DNA of 24,569 nucleotides, from contig JBKPBQ010000524.1 of assembly GCA_046726955.1 (NCBI GenBank), positions 1-24,569 of the forward strand, written 5' to 3'. This stretch comes from CAVPGH01 sp046726955 (GTDB lineage Bacteria; Acidobacteriota; Vicinamibacteria; Fen-336). Made by a program: the position numbers and the translations under genes. Shown piece by piece: positions 1 through 7,510 of this stretch (the first letter of the stretch is position 1; every line of letters begins with the position of its first letter). Under the pieces are notes generated by a model, which saw nothing but the letters and a program-made list of their open reading frames with translations, did not search any database and had not been told where the DNA came from.

Positions 1-1649
1 GGGGTCGCACGGTCGAGCTCGCCGATGAGCGACTTCGCCTTCTCGATGTAGTTCGGCAGGTCGCGGATGAGCAGCGTGTTCGTGCGATCGTCCACGTTCA
101 TCTGCCCGCGCGCGGACAGGGCTCCCGCCTGCTTGAGCACGCCGGAGATGGTGTTGGCCCGGGCGTAGGAGATGCGCTTCGTGTAGTCGATGAGGTCGCC
201 GGCGAGCGCCTTCTCCTCCGCGAGCTTGCGGCGGCCCTGCTCCTCCTGGGCGAGCGTGTCCAGGCGGGCGATGCGGATGACGTTGTCCTCGAGCACGTAG
301 CCCAGGCCGTTCGTCTTCAGGATGAGGTCGAGGGCCTGGTCCCACGGCACCTCGGTCAGCTTCAACGTGACCTTGCCGCTGACGCCGGGGTTCACGACCA
401 CGTTCAGCCCGGAGATGTCGGCGAAGAGCCGGAAGATGTCCTGCAGGTCGCCGTCCTTGAAGTCGAGGCTGATCGGCGTGCCCGTGTACTGCTTCGCTCC
501 CGTCGAGGCCTCGAGGTTGCCGGTGGGGGGCGTCGTTCCCGTGATCTGCGGCTCCGGCAGCGCCGGCATGGCGAGCGCGCCGGGCGCGGGTGCGGGCAGG
601 ATCGTAACCGGTCCCGCGCCCTGGGGGTCGAGGGGAGCGGCCGCGTCGGCCGCGGGATCCGCCGCGGGGCGCATGGCAGCGAGCGGCGCGGGGGCCGGCG
701 GGTTGCCCTCGCCGAACACGATGCGGACCGAGTCGCCGTTGTCCTGGATGTGGTACGGCGTGCGGGCGGAGAGGTCGAGGACGAGCCGCGCGACCTTGGG
801 GGCAGACGCGCTGAACTGGCCGAGCCGCACCTTGCGTACCGGTCCCTGGTTCACGTCGAGGCTGCGGACGGGGGCCTTGGCGGTGACGTCGGCGAAGTCC
901 ACGACGAGGCGGTCCGGGTTGCCGAGGAAGAAGTCCTGGTACTTGAGGTGGCCGTCGGCCTTCACGTCCACCGCGAGCTGGCCGCCGGCGTCCTCCTGCC
1001 GGACGGAGGTGATCTGCGTCGCCTTCGGCAGGTTCTTGGCCGGCTTCTCCGGGGCCTTCGGCTTCTCGGTCGCGACGGGCTTCTCGGTCACCACGGGCTC
1101 AGGCGTGGGCGCCGATTCCGCGACGAGCGTGGGCGCGGGCGGCACCACCGCCGTCTTCTCCGCGGCGGGAGGAGGCACGGCGGGCGCGCCCGGAGCGACC
1201 GCGACGGGCTCGGGAGCCTTGGGGCCGCTGGTGGCGAGATTCGCCGGCCGCTCGAACACGAGGTTCAGGTCGCGGCCCTTAGAGTAGATCTGGTAGGGGA
1301 CGAGGCTGGCCAGGCGCACTTCCAGGCGGGAGAGCGACCGTCCGTCCGCGCGCGCGAGGCTCGTGACGCGCACGGACTCGACCTCGTGGGTCCCCACGTT
1401 GATGCGCGACGGCACCTTGGAGGCGTCCACCTCGGGGATGTCGACCACGAGCGTGAGGGGATCGGGGCTGTAATAGGTGTAGGCCAGCGGGCCCGAGCAG
1501 ACCACGATGAGGCGCGTGGACCGGTCCGTGCTCTCCTGGCGGATGTCCGAAATGGCCGTCGGGGTCTTGTCCTCGGCGAGCGCCGACCCCGCGCAGAGCG
1601 CCGCGAGGACGACCACTGCCAGGCTGACCCCAGCGAGCTTCGCTCTCAT
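1..1649 (-). CDS. pilQ: Type IV pilus secretin PilQ, N-terminal part (runs off the left edge)
   Basis: PilQ forms the outer-membrane channel through which the type IV pilus passes. About 549 residues are visible, from ATG at 1649; the C-terminal secretin barrel lies outside the window. A signal peptide (residues 1-25, ending SALA) is followed by a first AMIN-like domain (about 30-115). A Pro/Ala/Lys-Pro-rich linker comes next, then a second AMIN-like domain (about 210-300, containing DRLVVDF) and another Pro/Ala-rich linker. A secretin/TonB short N-terminal domain (about 390-460, containing DLQDIFRLFADISGLNVV and VPWDQALDLIL) and an N1-type repeat (NVDDRTNTLLI) complete the visible part. AMIN domains bind peptidoglycan in characterised PilQ proteins. 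The start overlaps the pilP stop as ATGA, so translation is probably coupled. Identity is secure from domain order and from its place last in a pilMNOPQ block. Confidence 0.95.
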   Translation of the reverse strand, partial: MRAKLAGVSLAVVVLAALCAGSALAEDKTPTAISDIRQESTDRSTRLIVVCSGPLAYTYYSPDPLTLVVDIPEVDASKVPSRINVGTHEVESVRVTSLARADGRSLSRLEVRLASLVPYQIYSKGRDLNLVFERPANLATSGPKAPEPVAVAPGAPAVPPPAAEKTAVVPPAPTLVAESAPTPEPVVTEKPVATEKPKAPEKPAKNLPKATQITSVRQEDAGGQLAVDVKADGHLKYQDFFLGNPDRLVVDFADVTAKAPVRSLDVNQGPVRKVRLGQFSASAPKVARLVLDLSARTPYHIQDNGDSVRIVFGEGNPPAPAPLAAMRPAADPAADAAAPLDPQGAGPVTILPAPAPGALAMPALPEPQITGTTPPTGNLEASTGAKQYTGTPISLDFKDGDLQDIFRLFADISGLNVVVNPGVSGKVTLKLTEVPWDQALDLILKTNGLGYVLEDNVIRIARLDTLAQEEQGRRKLAEEKALAGDLIDYTKRISYARANTISGVLKQAGALSARGQMNVDDRTNTLLIRDLPNYIEKAKSLIGELDRAT

Positions 1650-2212
1650 TGCCTCGCCTCCTCGGTTGCGTACAGGCTCTTCTTCAGGTCGCGCGTCTTC
1701 ACCGGGGACAGGGGGTCTGTCACCTCCTGCCGGAAGCTCACGGAGGTGGCATCCACCGCGGTGATGACGCCGTCGTAGAGCCTCTGTCCCGTCGTCACGA
1801 AGTACGACTTGCCGTCGGTGCCCAGGAAGATCGCGATGTAGCCGGGCTTGGAGGCGATGCCGGCGCCCCCTCCCCCCGTCTTCACGATCCCCTTGAGGGC
1901 GATCTCCTGGATGAGGAAGCCTTCCATCCCCGGCTTCCGGGTCTTGGGTCCGCGGTCCGCGGCCACCGGCCGCTGCAGGCTCACGAAGGGATCGCGGCGG
2001 CCCCCGGCGTTGTAGGTGTATCCGCCGGGCGCCTCCATCTCGGTCTCGAGTGGAGTGCGGGAGATGTCGTCGCTCTTCTTCTCCTCCGTGGCCGCCGGGC
2101 TCGCCGGAGCCGCGGGGGCCGGGGTCTGCGCGGAGAGGGACACGGCCGACAGCACCGCGGCCAGGACGAAGAGCAGGGTGGGGATCACGAGGCCACGGAG
2201 TCGCTGGCTCAT
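1646..2212 (-). CDS. pilP: Type IV pilus assembly protein PilP
   Basis: PilP links the inner-membrane PilN/PilO pair to the PilQ secretin. The 188-residue product has an N-terminal hydrophobic signal (about residues 8-28) and then a low-complexity Ala/Pro/Glu stretch. The family hallmark RDPF is at residues 73-76. A compact beta-rich domain follows, with EIALKGIVK, YIAIFLGTDGKSYFV and a 'G..LYDG.I' strand, as expected for the PilP HR-like fold. Characterised PilP proteins are usually lipoproteins, but this one contains no cysteine, so it has no lipobox. It is presumably either released after cleavage near SLSAQ or held by an uncleaved signal anchor. It overlaps pilO upstream and pilQ downstream by 4 bases each. 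Confidence 0.92.
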   Translation of the reverse strand: MSQRLRGLVIPTLLFVLAAVLSAVSLSAQTPAPAAPASPAATEEKKSDDISRTPLETEMEAPGGYTYNAGGRRDPFVSLQRPVAADRGPKTRKPGMEGFLIQEIALKGIVKTGGGGAGIASKPGYIAIFLGTDGKSYFVTTGQRLYDGVITAVDATSVSFRQEVTDPLSPVKTRDLKKSLYATEEARQ

Positions 2213-2817
2213 CGGGCCGCTCCTGGCGCGCCCGGCGCCGCTGGCGCGGGCGGAGGCTGGTCCACGTAGACGTAGGTCGTCGCGACCGCCGACGCCGAGA
2301 TCGTGTTCGAGCCCGTCTGGTCGGGACGCGCGTTGATGCGGATCGACCCCATGTTCACGAGTCGCGAGAGGCGGCTGATGCGGTCGAAGAACGCGCCCAG
2401 GTTGTGGTAGGTCCCCTCCACGTCGATGTTGATGGGCACCTCCTGATAGAAGTCCTTGGTGGCGACCGCCCCCGGCGTGAACCTCTTGATCGCCAGGCTC
2501 GACTGCGAGCAGAGGTACTGCACGCGGCGCATGAGGTCCGGCATCTCCTTCTCGGGGGGAAGGATGCGCTTCAGCGTCTCGAGCTTCGCCTCGAGGAGCT
2601 GGACCTCGCGCTGGAACTCCTGGAGCTTGGCCGCCGTGACCTCGAGGGCGCGGATCTCCTTCTGCAGCTGCTCGAGCCGCGCCTTCTTCTGCGTCTCCCT
2701 ATCGAGGGCGTCTGCGTACCAGAAATAGTAGAAGAGGCCGCAGATCAGGGCGGCGAAGAAGATCGAGACCCCGAGCTGGCCGGCCAGCGGGAGCCTCGTC
2801 AGGCTGTTGTCCGCCAT
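2209..2817 (-). CDS. pilO: Type IV pilus assembly protein PilO
   Basis: PilO is the bitopic inner-membrane partner of PilN in the alignment subcomplex. The 202-residue protein has a short cytoplasmic N-terminus and one membrane helix (about residues 15-35, rich in Phe/Tyr). A heptad-rich Lys/Glu/Leu coiled coil follows (about 40-90). A ferredoxin-like periplasmic domain comes next, with the typical PilO segments FYQEVPINIDVEGTYHNLG and FFDRISRLSRLVNM. It ends in a Pro/Ala tail. A strong purine-rich ribosome-binding site (GAGGGAGGAAGGGAG) fills the 15-base gap after pilN and supports the ATG at 2817. This is the only junction in the visible operon with its own spacer and strong site, so PilO may be made independently of coupling. 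Confidence 0.93.
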   Translation of the reverse strand: MADNSLTRLPLAGQLGVSIFFAALICGLFYYFWYADALDRETQKKARLEQLQKEIRALEVTAAKLQEFQREVQLLEAKLETLKRILPPEKEMPDLMRRVQYLCSQSSLAIKRFTPGAVATKDFYQEVPINIDVEGTYHNLGAFFDRISRLSRLVNMGSIRINARPDQTGSNTISASAVATTYVYVDQPPPAPAAPGAPGAAR

Positions 2818-2832
2818 CTCCCTTCCTCCCTC

Positions 2833-3486
2833 TTACCGGGGTGGGGCCGGCGGCGGTGGCGCCGCCGCGGCCGCCGCGGCCGCGGCCGCTTGCTTGGCCG
2901 CGATCTCGGGGTTCTTGAACTGGCTGGACAGATCGAAGTTCACGATGTTCTGCTGCTCCGTGCTCGCCACGAGGTCCACCGTCGGGAACCAGCCGCTGCG
3001 CTGCAGCGCGCTGATGAAGTCGGCGACCGCGGTCAGGCTGTTGCTCTGTCCCTTGAACCCCACCTTGCCCGCGCTCTCGTCCATGTTCGTCAGCCAGACG
3101 AAGTCGGGGAGGGACTTGGAGATCTCGTCGAGCATGTGCACCGGGCTCTTCTGCTCGGCCCGCAGCCGCTCGATGAGGTTGACCTTGTTCTCGAGCAGGA
3201 CCTTCTTGGCCTGGAACGCGTCCACCTGGACCTTGATCGCCTGCAGGTCGCGCTGCCGCTTCTCGTCGGCGGCGATCCTGCGGTCGAGGTCCTTGAGCTG
3301 GGCGTCCTTGAACCACCAGGCGGCGGCGCAGAGGAAGGCGGCGCCGCCCGCGAAGAGGGTCAGGAGGAGGTAGGCCTGGAATGCTCCCGGAGCCGAGGGG
3401 ATGCCGCCCCCTCCCCCTCCGCCGGCCGCGGCCTTCTTGCGGGCCTTCTCCGGCTTCTCGGGAGCGACGAGGTTGATGCGAATCAT
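2833..3486 (-). CDS. pilN: Type IV pilus assembly protein PilN
   Basis: PilN binds cytoplasmic PilM through its N-terminal tail and PilO in the periplasm. The product has 217 residues. Its N-terminus is MIRINLVAPE, the conserved PilM-binding INL motif of the family. A Gly-rich linker (seven glycines in a row) precedes one membrane helix (about residues 36-58). A coiled coil (about 60-105) and a periplasmic ferredoxin-like domain follow, with VWLTNMDESAGKVGFKG and the 'ISALQRSGWF' helix. The C-terminus is a low-complexity poly-Ala then Pro tail encoded by an almost pure G/C tract near 2850-2890. The ATG overlaps the pilM stop by 4 bases. Confidence 0.93.
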   Translation of the reverse strand: MIRINLVAPEKPEKARKKAAAGGGGGGGIPSAPGAFQAYLLLTLFAGGAAFLCAAAWWFKDAQLKDLDRRIAADEKRQRDLQAIKVQVDAFQAKKVLLENKVNLIERLRAEQKSPVHMLDEISKSLPDFVWLTNMDESAGKVGFKGQSNSLTAVADFISALQRSGWFPTVDLVASTEQQNIVNFDLSSQFKNPEIAAKQAAAAAAAAAAPPPPAPPR

Positions 3487-4550
3487 CGGTCACCCACCCG
3501 CCGCGCGGCGAGCCCCACGGCGATCGCCGCCGAGGGGCCGATGTCGTTGATGAAGTCGGGATCGAAGTCCCGAGGGTTGTACGTCACGTTGTTGAAGGGG
3601 TTCATGATCTCCACCCCCGCCTCGAAGCGGTCGGCGAGGAGGTCGCGCAGGCCCTGGATCTTCGACGTCCCGCCGGAGAGGAAGATCCGGTCGATCCGGT
3701 CCTCCGAGCTCGTGGCCTTGAAGAACTGGAACGTCTTGTCGATCTCGAGGGTGATGTTCTCGGACACCGCCTGGATGATGGGGTGGAGGTTCTCGGGAGC
3801 CGCCCCGTCCACCCGCTCGCCCTTCTTGAGCGCCTCGGCCTGCTCGAAACCCAGGTTCAAGTCCTTCTGGATCGCGTCCGTGTACTGGTTGCCGCCCGCC
3901 GCGATGTCGCGGTTGAAGATCGAGGTGCCGCCCTTGATGATGTTGATGTTCATGATCGCGGCCCCGATATTGAGCAGCGCGACCACGCGGCCGGGGTCGA
4001 TCCCGTAGTTGATCTCGTAGCAGTTCTGGAGGGCGAACACGTCCACGTCCACGATGGAGGCGGTCTTGCCCGCCTGGCTGATCGCGGAGGTGTAATCGCT
4101 GATCTTGTCCTTCTTGACCGCGACGAGCAGCACGTCCATGTTCCCGCCGCTGCCGCCCTCGATCACCTCGTAGTCGAGCGAGACGTCCTGGATGTCGAAC
4201 GGGATGTACTGCTCGGCCTCCCAGTGGATCGACTCCGCGAGCTCTTCCGTGCTCATCTGGGGCAGGCTGATCTTCTTGACGATGACCGCGTTGCCCGACA
4301 CGCTCGTCGCCACTTCGGAGGTCTTGATCTTCTGCGACTGGAAGACGCGCTGGCAGGCGTCGATGACCGCGCCCGAGTCCATGATCGCGCCGTCCACGAT
4401 CGCCTCGGGAGGAAGAGGCTCCATACCGATGTTCACGAGCTGGAACTCGTCGCCGCCCTTTCCGCCGGCCTTCAGCTCCACCACCTTCACCGCCGAGGAG
4501 CCGATGTCGACGCCGACTACGCTCTTCTTCTTACTCCCGAACAGAGCCAC
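3483..4550 (-). CDS. pilM: Type IV pilus assembly ATPase-fold protein PilM
   Basis: PilM is an actin/FtsA-like cytoplasmic protein that binds the PilN tail and connects the pilus machine to its motor side. The 355-residue product opens with a phosphate-1 loop (VVGVDIGSSAVKVVEL). It contains the family motif EAEQYIPF (about residue 115) and the later nucleotide-fold strands VVALLNIGA and FLSGGTSKIQGL. It starts with GTG at 4550, preceded by a purine-rich site (AGAGAGG) six bases upstream. It is the first gene of the pilMNOPQ operon. The promoter at 4698-4726 would give a leader of roughly 140 bases. Length and motifs are typical of the family. Confidence 0.95.
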   Translation of the reverse strand: MALFGSKKKSVVGVDIGSSAVKVVELKAGGKGGDEFQLVNIGMEPLPPEAIVDGAIMDSGAVIDACQRVFQSQKIKTSEVATSVSGNAVIVKKISLPQMSTEELAESIHWEAEQYIPFDIQDVSLDYEVIEGGSGGNMDVLLVAVKKDKISDYTSAISQAGKTASIVDVDVFALQNCYEINYGIDPGRVVALLNIGAAIMNINIIKGGTSIFNRDIAAGGNQYTDAIQKDLNLGFEQAEALKKGERVDGAAPENLHPIIQAVSENITLEIDKTFQFFKATSSEDRIDRIFLSGGTSKIQGLRDLLADRFEAGVEIMNPFNNVTYNPRDFDPDFINDIGPSAAIAVGLAARRVGDR

Positions 4551-4697
4551 GGGCGCCTCTCTTCAAGTGACCGACGCTCAAGTCCGACGCCGTCCTCAAA
4601 CCAGCCACCCCCGGGTACAGCTTTCGCTGCTCGCGGGAGCCATCATCAGAACCGAAGACAGGTCTACACTTATCAAAAATAGTTAAAGTGCTTCGTG

Positions 4698-4726
4698 AAG
4701 TTACCAGACGTACAACCCCATGTCAA
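4698..4726 (-). promoter_or_regulatory. Predicted sigma-70-type promoter of the pilMNOPQ operon
   Basis: On the minus strand a perfect TTGACA (4726-4721) is followed after exactly 17 bases by TAACTT (4703-4698). TAACTT keeps the critical T1, A2 and T6 positions of the -10 box. It is preceded by TGG, giving an extended -10 (TGn). The element sits in the most AT-rich part of the intergenic region and faces pilM, with a leader of about 140 bases. This is the best full promoter match I found in the window. Confidence 0.65.
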
Positions 4727-4844
4727 GCGTAAATTTAGGGTTCGTCGCGTAACCCATCGAGGACGCTCGACTAGTTAGCACTTCCCTCCGCTCGTCGGAC
4801 ACGCCGTACGAGCCGCGCTCCCGTCCCGTCGGTTCCATCCTGAC

Positions 4845-4870
4845 GTCTCAGCAACAAGTGATTGTGAGAC
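4845..4870. promoter_or_regulatory. Inverted repeat upstream of the pil promoter (possible operator or hairpin)
   Basis: GTCTCA (4845-4850) and TGAGAC (4865-4870) are perfect inverted arms separated by 14 bases. The pairing extends by CAA/TTG if one base is bulged. The repeat lies about 120 bases upstream of the pilM -35 box, so it could be a dimeric regulator site. It could also simply form a weak hairpin at the 3' end of the glpX transcript. No U-tract follows on either strand, so it does not look like a classical terminator. Confidence 0.35.
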
Positions 4871-4922
4871 CTGGGGATGAAAAAGGAATGAGCCGCGTCA
4901 CATGGGGCGATACGCGAGGGTA

Positions 4923-4949
4923 CGAATTGCGTGCTCGCCCGGCAATTCG
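4923..4949. terminator. Stem-loop downstream of glpX (possible terminator without a U-tract)
   Basis: CGAATTGC (4923-4930) and GCAATTCG (4942-4949) form a perfect 8-base-pair stem with an 11-base loop, 57 bases beyond the glpX stop in the transcribed direction. There is no run of U after it, so efficient intrinsic termination is doubtful. It may protect the mRNA 3' end or assist Rho. Confidence 0.35.
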
Positions 4950-5006
4950 CGCGGCTCAAGAGCGGATCATTCGCTCGGAGGCTCGAACGGCCTCGCGCGG
5001 ATCCGC

Positions 5007-5972
5007 CTAGAAGCGGATCTTCACGTCCGGATCGTCCTTGGCGTGGATCGTGTCGATGAAACGGACCAGGTGGGGCACCGTGGTCATCACCAGGCAGTGC
5101 GTCCGCGTCCCGTCGCCGAAGAAGCGCACTCCCTTTAGGAGCGATCCGTCCGTGACGCCCGCCGCCGCGAAGATCACGTTGCGGCCCGGCGCAAGGTCCT
5201 CGGTCCCGTACACCCGGTCGAGGTCGGTGATGCCCATCTTCTTGAGGCGATCGGCGTCCGCCGGCTTCGTGAGCACGAGGCGTCCCTGGATCTCCCCGTT
5301 CAGGCAGCGCATGGCGGCCGCGGTCAAGACGCCCTCGGGCGCGCCTCCCGTCCCCATGACCGCGTGCACGCCCGTGCCCCGAACCGCGGCGGTGATGCCG
5401 GCGGAGAGGTCGCCGTCGCCGATGAGCCGGATGCGGGCTCCGGCCTTGCGGATGTCGGAGATGAGCTTCTCGTGCCGCGGCCGGTCGAGGACGATCACCA
5501 CCAGGTCGTTGACGTCCCGGTCGAGGGCCTGGGCGATCGCCTTCAAGTTGTCGTCGACGGGGGCCCGGAGGTCCACCTTGCCCTTGGACGACGGGCCGAC
5601 CACGATCTTGTCCATGTAGATGTCGGGGGCGTGCAGGAGCCCGCCCTGCTCGGCCGCGGCGAGGACGGCGATGGCGTTGGCGGCGCCAGTGGCGCAGAGG
5701 TTCGTGCCCTCGAGAGGGTCCACGGCGATGTCCACGGCGTCTCCCGAGCGGCCCACCTTCTCGCCGATGAACAGCATGGGGGCCTCGTCGCGCTCCCCCT
5801 CGCCGATCACGATGGTTCCGTCGATGTCGACGGACTCCATCTCCTTCCGCATGGCTTCCACCGCCACCTGGTCGGCGTACTTGCGGTCTCCCTGGCCCAT
5901 CGTGCGGGCGGCGGCGATGGCGGCCCGCTCCACGACCCTCACGAACTCGAGCGGCAGATCGGCCGGTATCAT
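5007..5972 (-). CDS. glpX: Class II fructose-1,6-bisphosphatase GlpX
   Basis: GlpX hydrolyses fructose 1,6-bisphosphate to fructose 6-phosphate, the committed gluconeogenic step, in the cytosol with a divalent metal. The 321-residue protein has IGEGERDEAP (about 56-65), the Li-sensitive phosphatase signature DIAVDPLEGTN (81-91, with D85 and E88) and GTGGAPEGVL with E213. These positions correspond to the metal and active-site residues of the E. coli enzyme. The ATG at 5972 is preceded by GAGAAGGAG with a 5-base spacing, which fixes the start. It lies 30 bases downstream of the acyl-CoA dehydrogenase gene and is probably co-transcribed with the beta-oxidation genes. That would pair acetyl-CoA production with gluconeogenesis (inference). 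Confidence 0.95.
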   Translation of the reverse strand: MIPADLPLEFVRVVERAAIAAARTMGQGDRKYADQVAVEAMRKEMESVDIDGTIVIGEGERDEAPMLFIGEKVGRSGDAVDIAVDPLEGTNLCATGAANAIAVLAAAEQGGLLHAPDIYMDKIVVGPSSKGKVDLRAPVDDNLKAIAQALDRDVNDLVVIVLDRPRHEKLISDIRKAGARIRLIGDGDLSAGITAAVRGTGVHAVMGTGGAPEGVLTAAAMRCLNGEIQGRLVLTKPADADRLKKMGITDLDRVYGTEDLAPGRNVIFAAAGVTDGSLLKGVRFFGDGTRTHCLVMTTVPHLVRFIDTIHAKDDPDVKIRF

Positions 5973-6002
5973 CGATGCTCCTTCTCGGTCTCGACGAGGC
6001 CC

Positions 6003-7220
6003 CTACCGGGAAACGGCGGCGGGGCGATGGGCCGGCAGCTCGACGCGCCGTGCCTTGTCCTGGCGGTATCCGAGGGCGTAGTCCGCCTGCATGATCTTGT
6101 GGATCTCACGGGTGCCCTCGTAGATCACGGCCGCCTTGGAGTTGCGGAAGAAGCGGCCGGCGGGGTACTCGTCGGAGAAGCCGTTGCCGCCGTGGATCTG
6201 CACGCAGTCGGAAGCGGCGCGCTCGCTCTTGACGGTGGCGAACCACTTGGCGAGCGAGGTCTCGCGCGTGTTGCGCTTGCCCTCGTTCTTGAGCCAGCCC
6301 GCGCGCAGCCAGAGCAGGCGAGCGGCGTCGTAGTCCGACACCATCTCCGCGATCATCTCTTTCACGAGCTGGTGCTCGCCGATCGGCACCCCGAAGGTCT
6401 TGCGCCCCTTGGCGTAGCTCACGGAGGCGTCCAGGCAGGCCCGGATGAGCCCGGTGGCGCCCGAGGCCACGGTGTAGCGTCCATTCTCGAGGGCGAACAT
6501 GGCGACCTTGAAGCCCTCTCCGTCGGCGCCCACGCGGTTCTCGGCGGGGACCTCGACGTCGGCCATCGAGAACCCTCCCGTGTTGCCGGCGAGGATCCCC
6601 CACTTTTCCTTCATGGTGTAGGAGCTGAAGCCCTTGAAGGCACGCTCCACGATGAAGGCGCTGAGGCCGCTGTGGTCGCGCTTCTTCTTCTTGTCCTGGT
6701 CGGTCCAGGCGATCACCAGGAAGTTGTCGGCGACGTCGGCCAGGCTGATCCAGATCTTCTCGCCGTTCAGGACATACTTGTCGCCCTTCTTGACCGCCGT
6801 CGTCTGGATCCCCACGGCGTCGCTGCCCGCGTTGGGCTCGGTGAGGCCGTAGGTCGCGATCTTCTCGCCCCTGGCCTGGGGGACGAGGTACTTCTTCTTC
6901 TGCTCCTCCGTGCCCCAGCACCAGAGGCTCATGGAGTTGAGCCCCACGTGCACGGACATGATCACGCGCAGGTGGGTGTCCACGTACTCGAGCTCCTCGC
7001 AGGCCAGCCCGAGGCTGATGTAGTCCATGCCCGCCCCGCCGTACTCCTCGGGGATGCAGATCCCGAGCAGCTGGAGCTCGCCCATCTGCTTCAGGAAGTT
7101 GCGTTCGAAGCGGTGCTCGCGGTCGAGGTCGTGGATCTTGGGCGCGACCTCGCGGCCCGCCCAGTCCCGCACCATCTTCTCGACCTGCTCCTGCTCCTCG
7201 GTCAGCGCGAAATCGATCAT
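6003..7220 (-). CDS. Acyl-CoA dehydrogenase
   Basis: This is a flavoprotein that oxidises an acyl-CoA to the 2-enoyl-CoA, passing electrons to ETF. At 405 residues it has the full family layout. An N-terminal helical domain begins MIDFALTEEQEQV. The middle beta-domain carries the FAD/substrate signature YGLTEPNAGSDA and the C-terminal domain QIHGGNGFSDEYPAGRFFRN. The catalytic base is Glu368 in VIYEGTREI. The segment EELEYVDTHLRVIMSVHVGL resembles glutaryl-CoA or cyclic acyl-CoA dehydrogenases, but substrate cannot be assigned by eye. ATG at 7220 is preceded by GAGAGGGAG and overlaps the DUF2007 gene by 4 bases. It lies in one transcription unit with a thiolase and a crotonase, so a degradative role is likely. 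Confidence 0.93.
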   Translation of the reverse strand: MIDFALTEEQEQVEKMVRDWAGREVAPKIHDLDREHRFERNFLKQMGELQLLGICIPEEYGGAGMDYISLGLACEELEYVDTHLRVIMSVHVGLNSMSLWCWGTEEQKKKYLVPQARGEKIATYGLTEPNAGSDAVGIQTTAVKKGDKYVLNGEKIWISLADVADNFLVIAWTDQDKKKKRDHSGLSAFIVERAFKGFSSYTMKEKWGILAGNTGGFSMADVEVPAENRVGADGEGFKVAMFALENGRYTVASGATGLIRACLDASVSYAKGRKTFGVPIGEHQLVKEMIAEMVSDYDAARLLWLRAGWLKNEGKRNTRETSLAKWFATVKSERAASDCVQIHGGNGFSDEYPAGRFFRNSKAAVIYEGTREIHKIMQADYALGYRQDKARRVELPAHRPAAVSR

Positions 7221-7510
7221 GGAAGCTCCCTCTCCGGTTCGGTCTCGTCGGCCGCGGGCTCGGCGTCCTCGGGAAGCACCTCTCCCTCGGCGAGGACGCG
7301 ACGCGCGTCCTCCGCCTTCTCGGTGGGCACGAGGACCCGCACGACCGAAAGCGCTCTCACGGTGGGCATCGGCTCCTGGCGATAGCTCTGGTCGATGACG
7401 CGGGCCTCGATGCCCGCGTCGCGCAGGCGCAGGGCCGCCAGCTCGGCCTCGTAGAGCTGGCCCGTCTCGAGAGCGGTGTCCCAGTCGCCGTGGGTCGGCG
7501 CCTTCCCCAT
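7217..7510 (-). CDS. Small DUF2007-type protein within the beta-oxidation operon
   Basis: This 97-residue protein matches the pattern of DUF2007 (putative prokaryotic signal-transducing protein). A helix 'LYEAELAALRLRDAGIEARV' is followed by strands and 'VRVLVPTEKAEDARRVL' (about residues 19-70), then an acidic tail. I recognise the family from these two segments; its biochemical role is not established. There is no signal peptide or membrane helix, so it is probably cytosolic. The ATG at 7510 shares one base with the crotonase stop (TGATG), and its stop overlaps the acyl-CoA dehydrogenase start by 4 bases. Translational coupling on both sides argues for a real gene. The same frame stays open upstream to 7933, but that part lies over the crotonase gene and is not expected to be translated. 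Confidence 0.8.
   Translation of the reverse strand: MGKAPTHGDWDTALETGQLYEAELAALRLRDAGIEARVIDQSYRQEPMPTVRALSVVRVLVPTEKAEDARRVLAEGEVLPEDAEPAADETEPERELP

Larger units (their letters stand above)
4551..5006. other. Long intergenic region between pilM and glpX
   Basis: This 456-base stretch is the only sizeable non-coding region in the window, and part of it (about 4660-4740) is visibly richer in A and T than the rest. It holds the pilM promoter and two stem-loops, listed separately. A 62-codon open frame at 4771-4959 on the minus strand has no recognisable domain and no convincing ribosome-binding site, so I do not call it. Both flanking genes point left, so the region serves as the glpX 3' end and the pilM leader. 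Confidence 0.8.

Noticed and set aside
2050..4008. Rightward 652-codon frame across pilP, pilO, pilN and pilM.
   Set aside because: It is a shadow of four well-supported pil genes on the other strand, and its product is Arg/Glu/Val-rich with no domain.
4771..4959. 62-codon minus-strand frame in the intergenic region.
   Set aside because: It has no domain, no hydrophobic profile of note and no ribosome site, and it overlaps both stem-loops.
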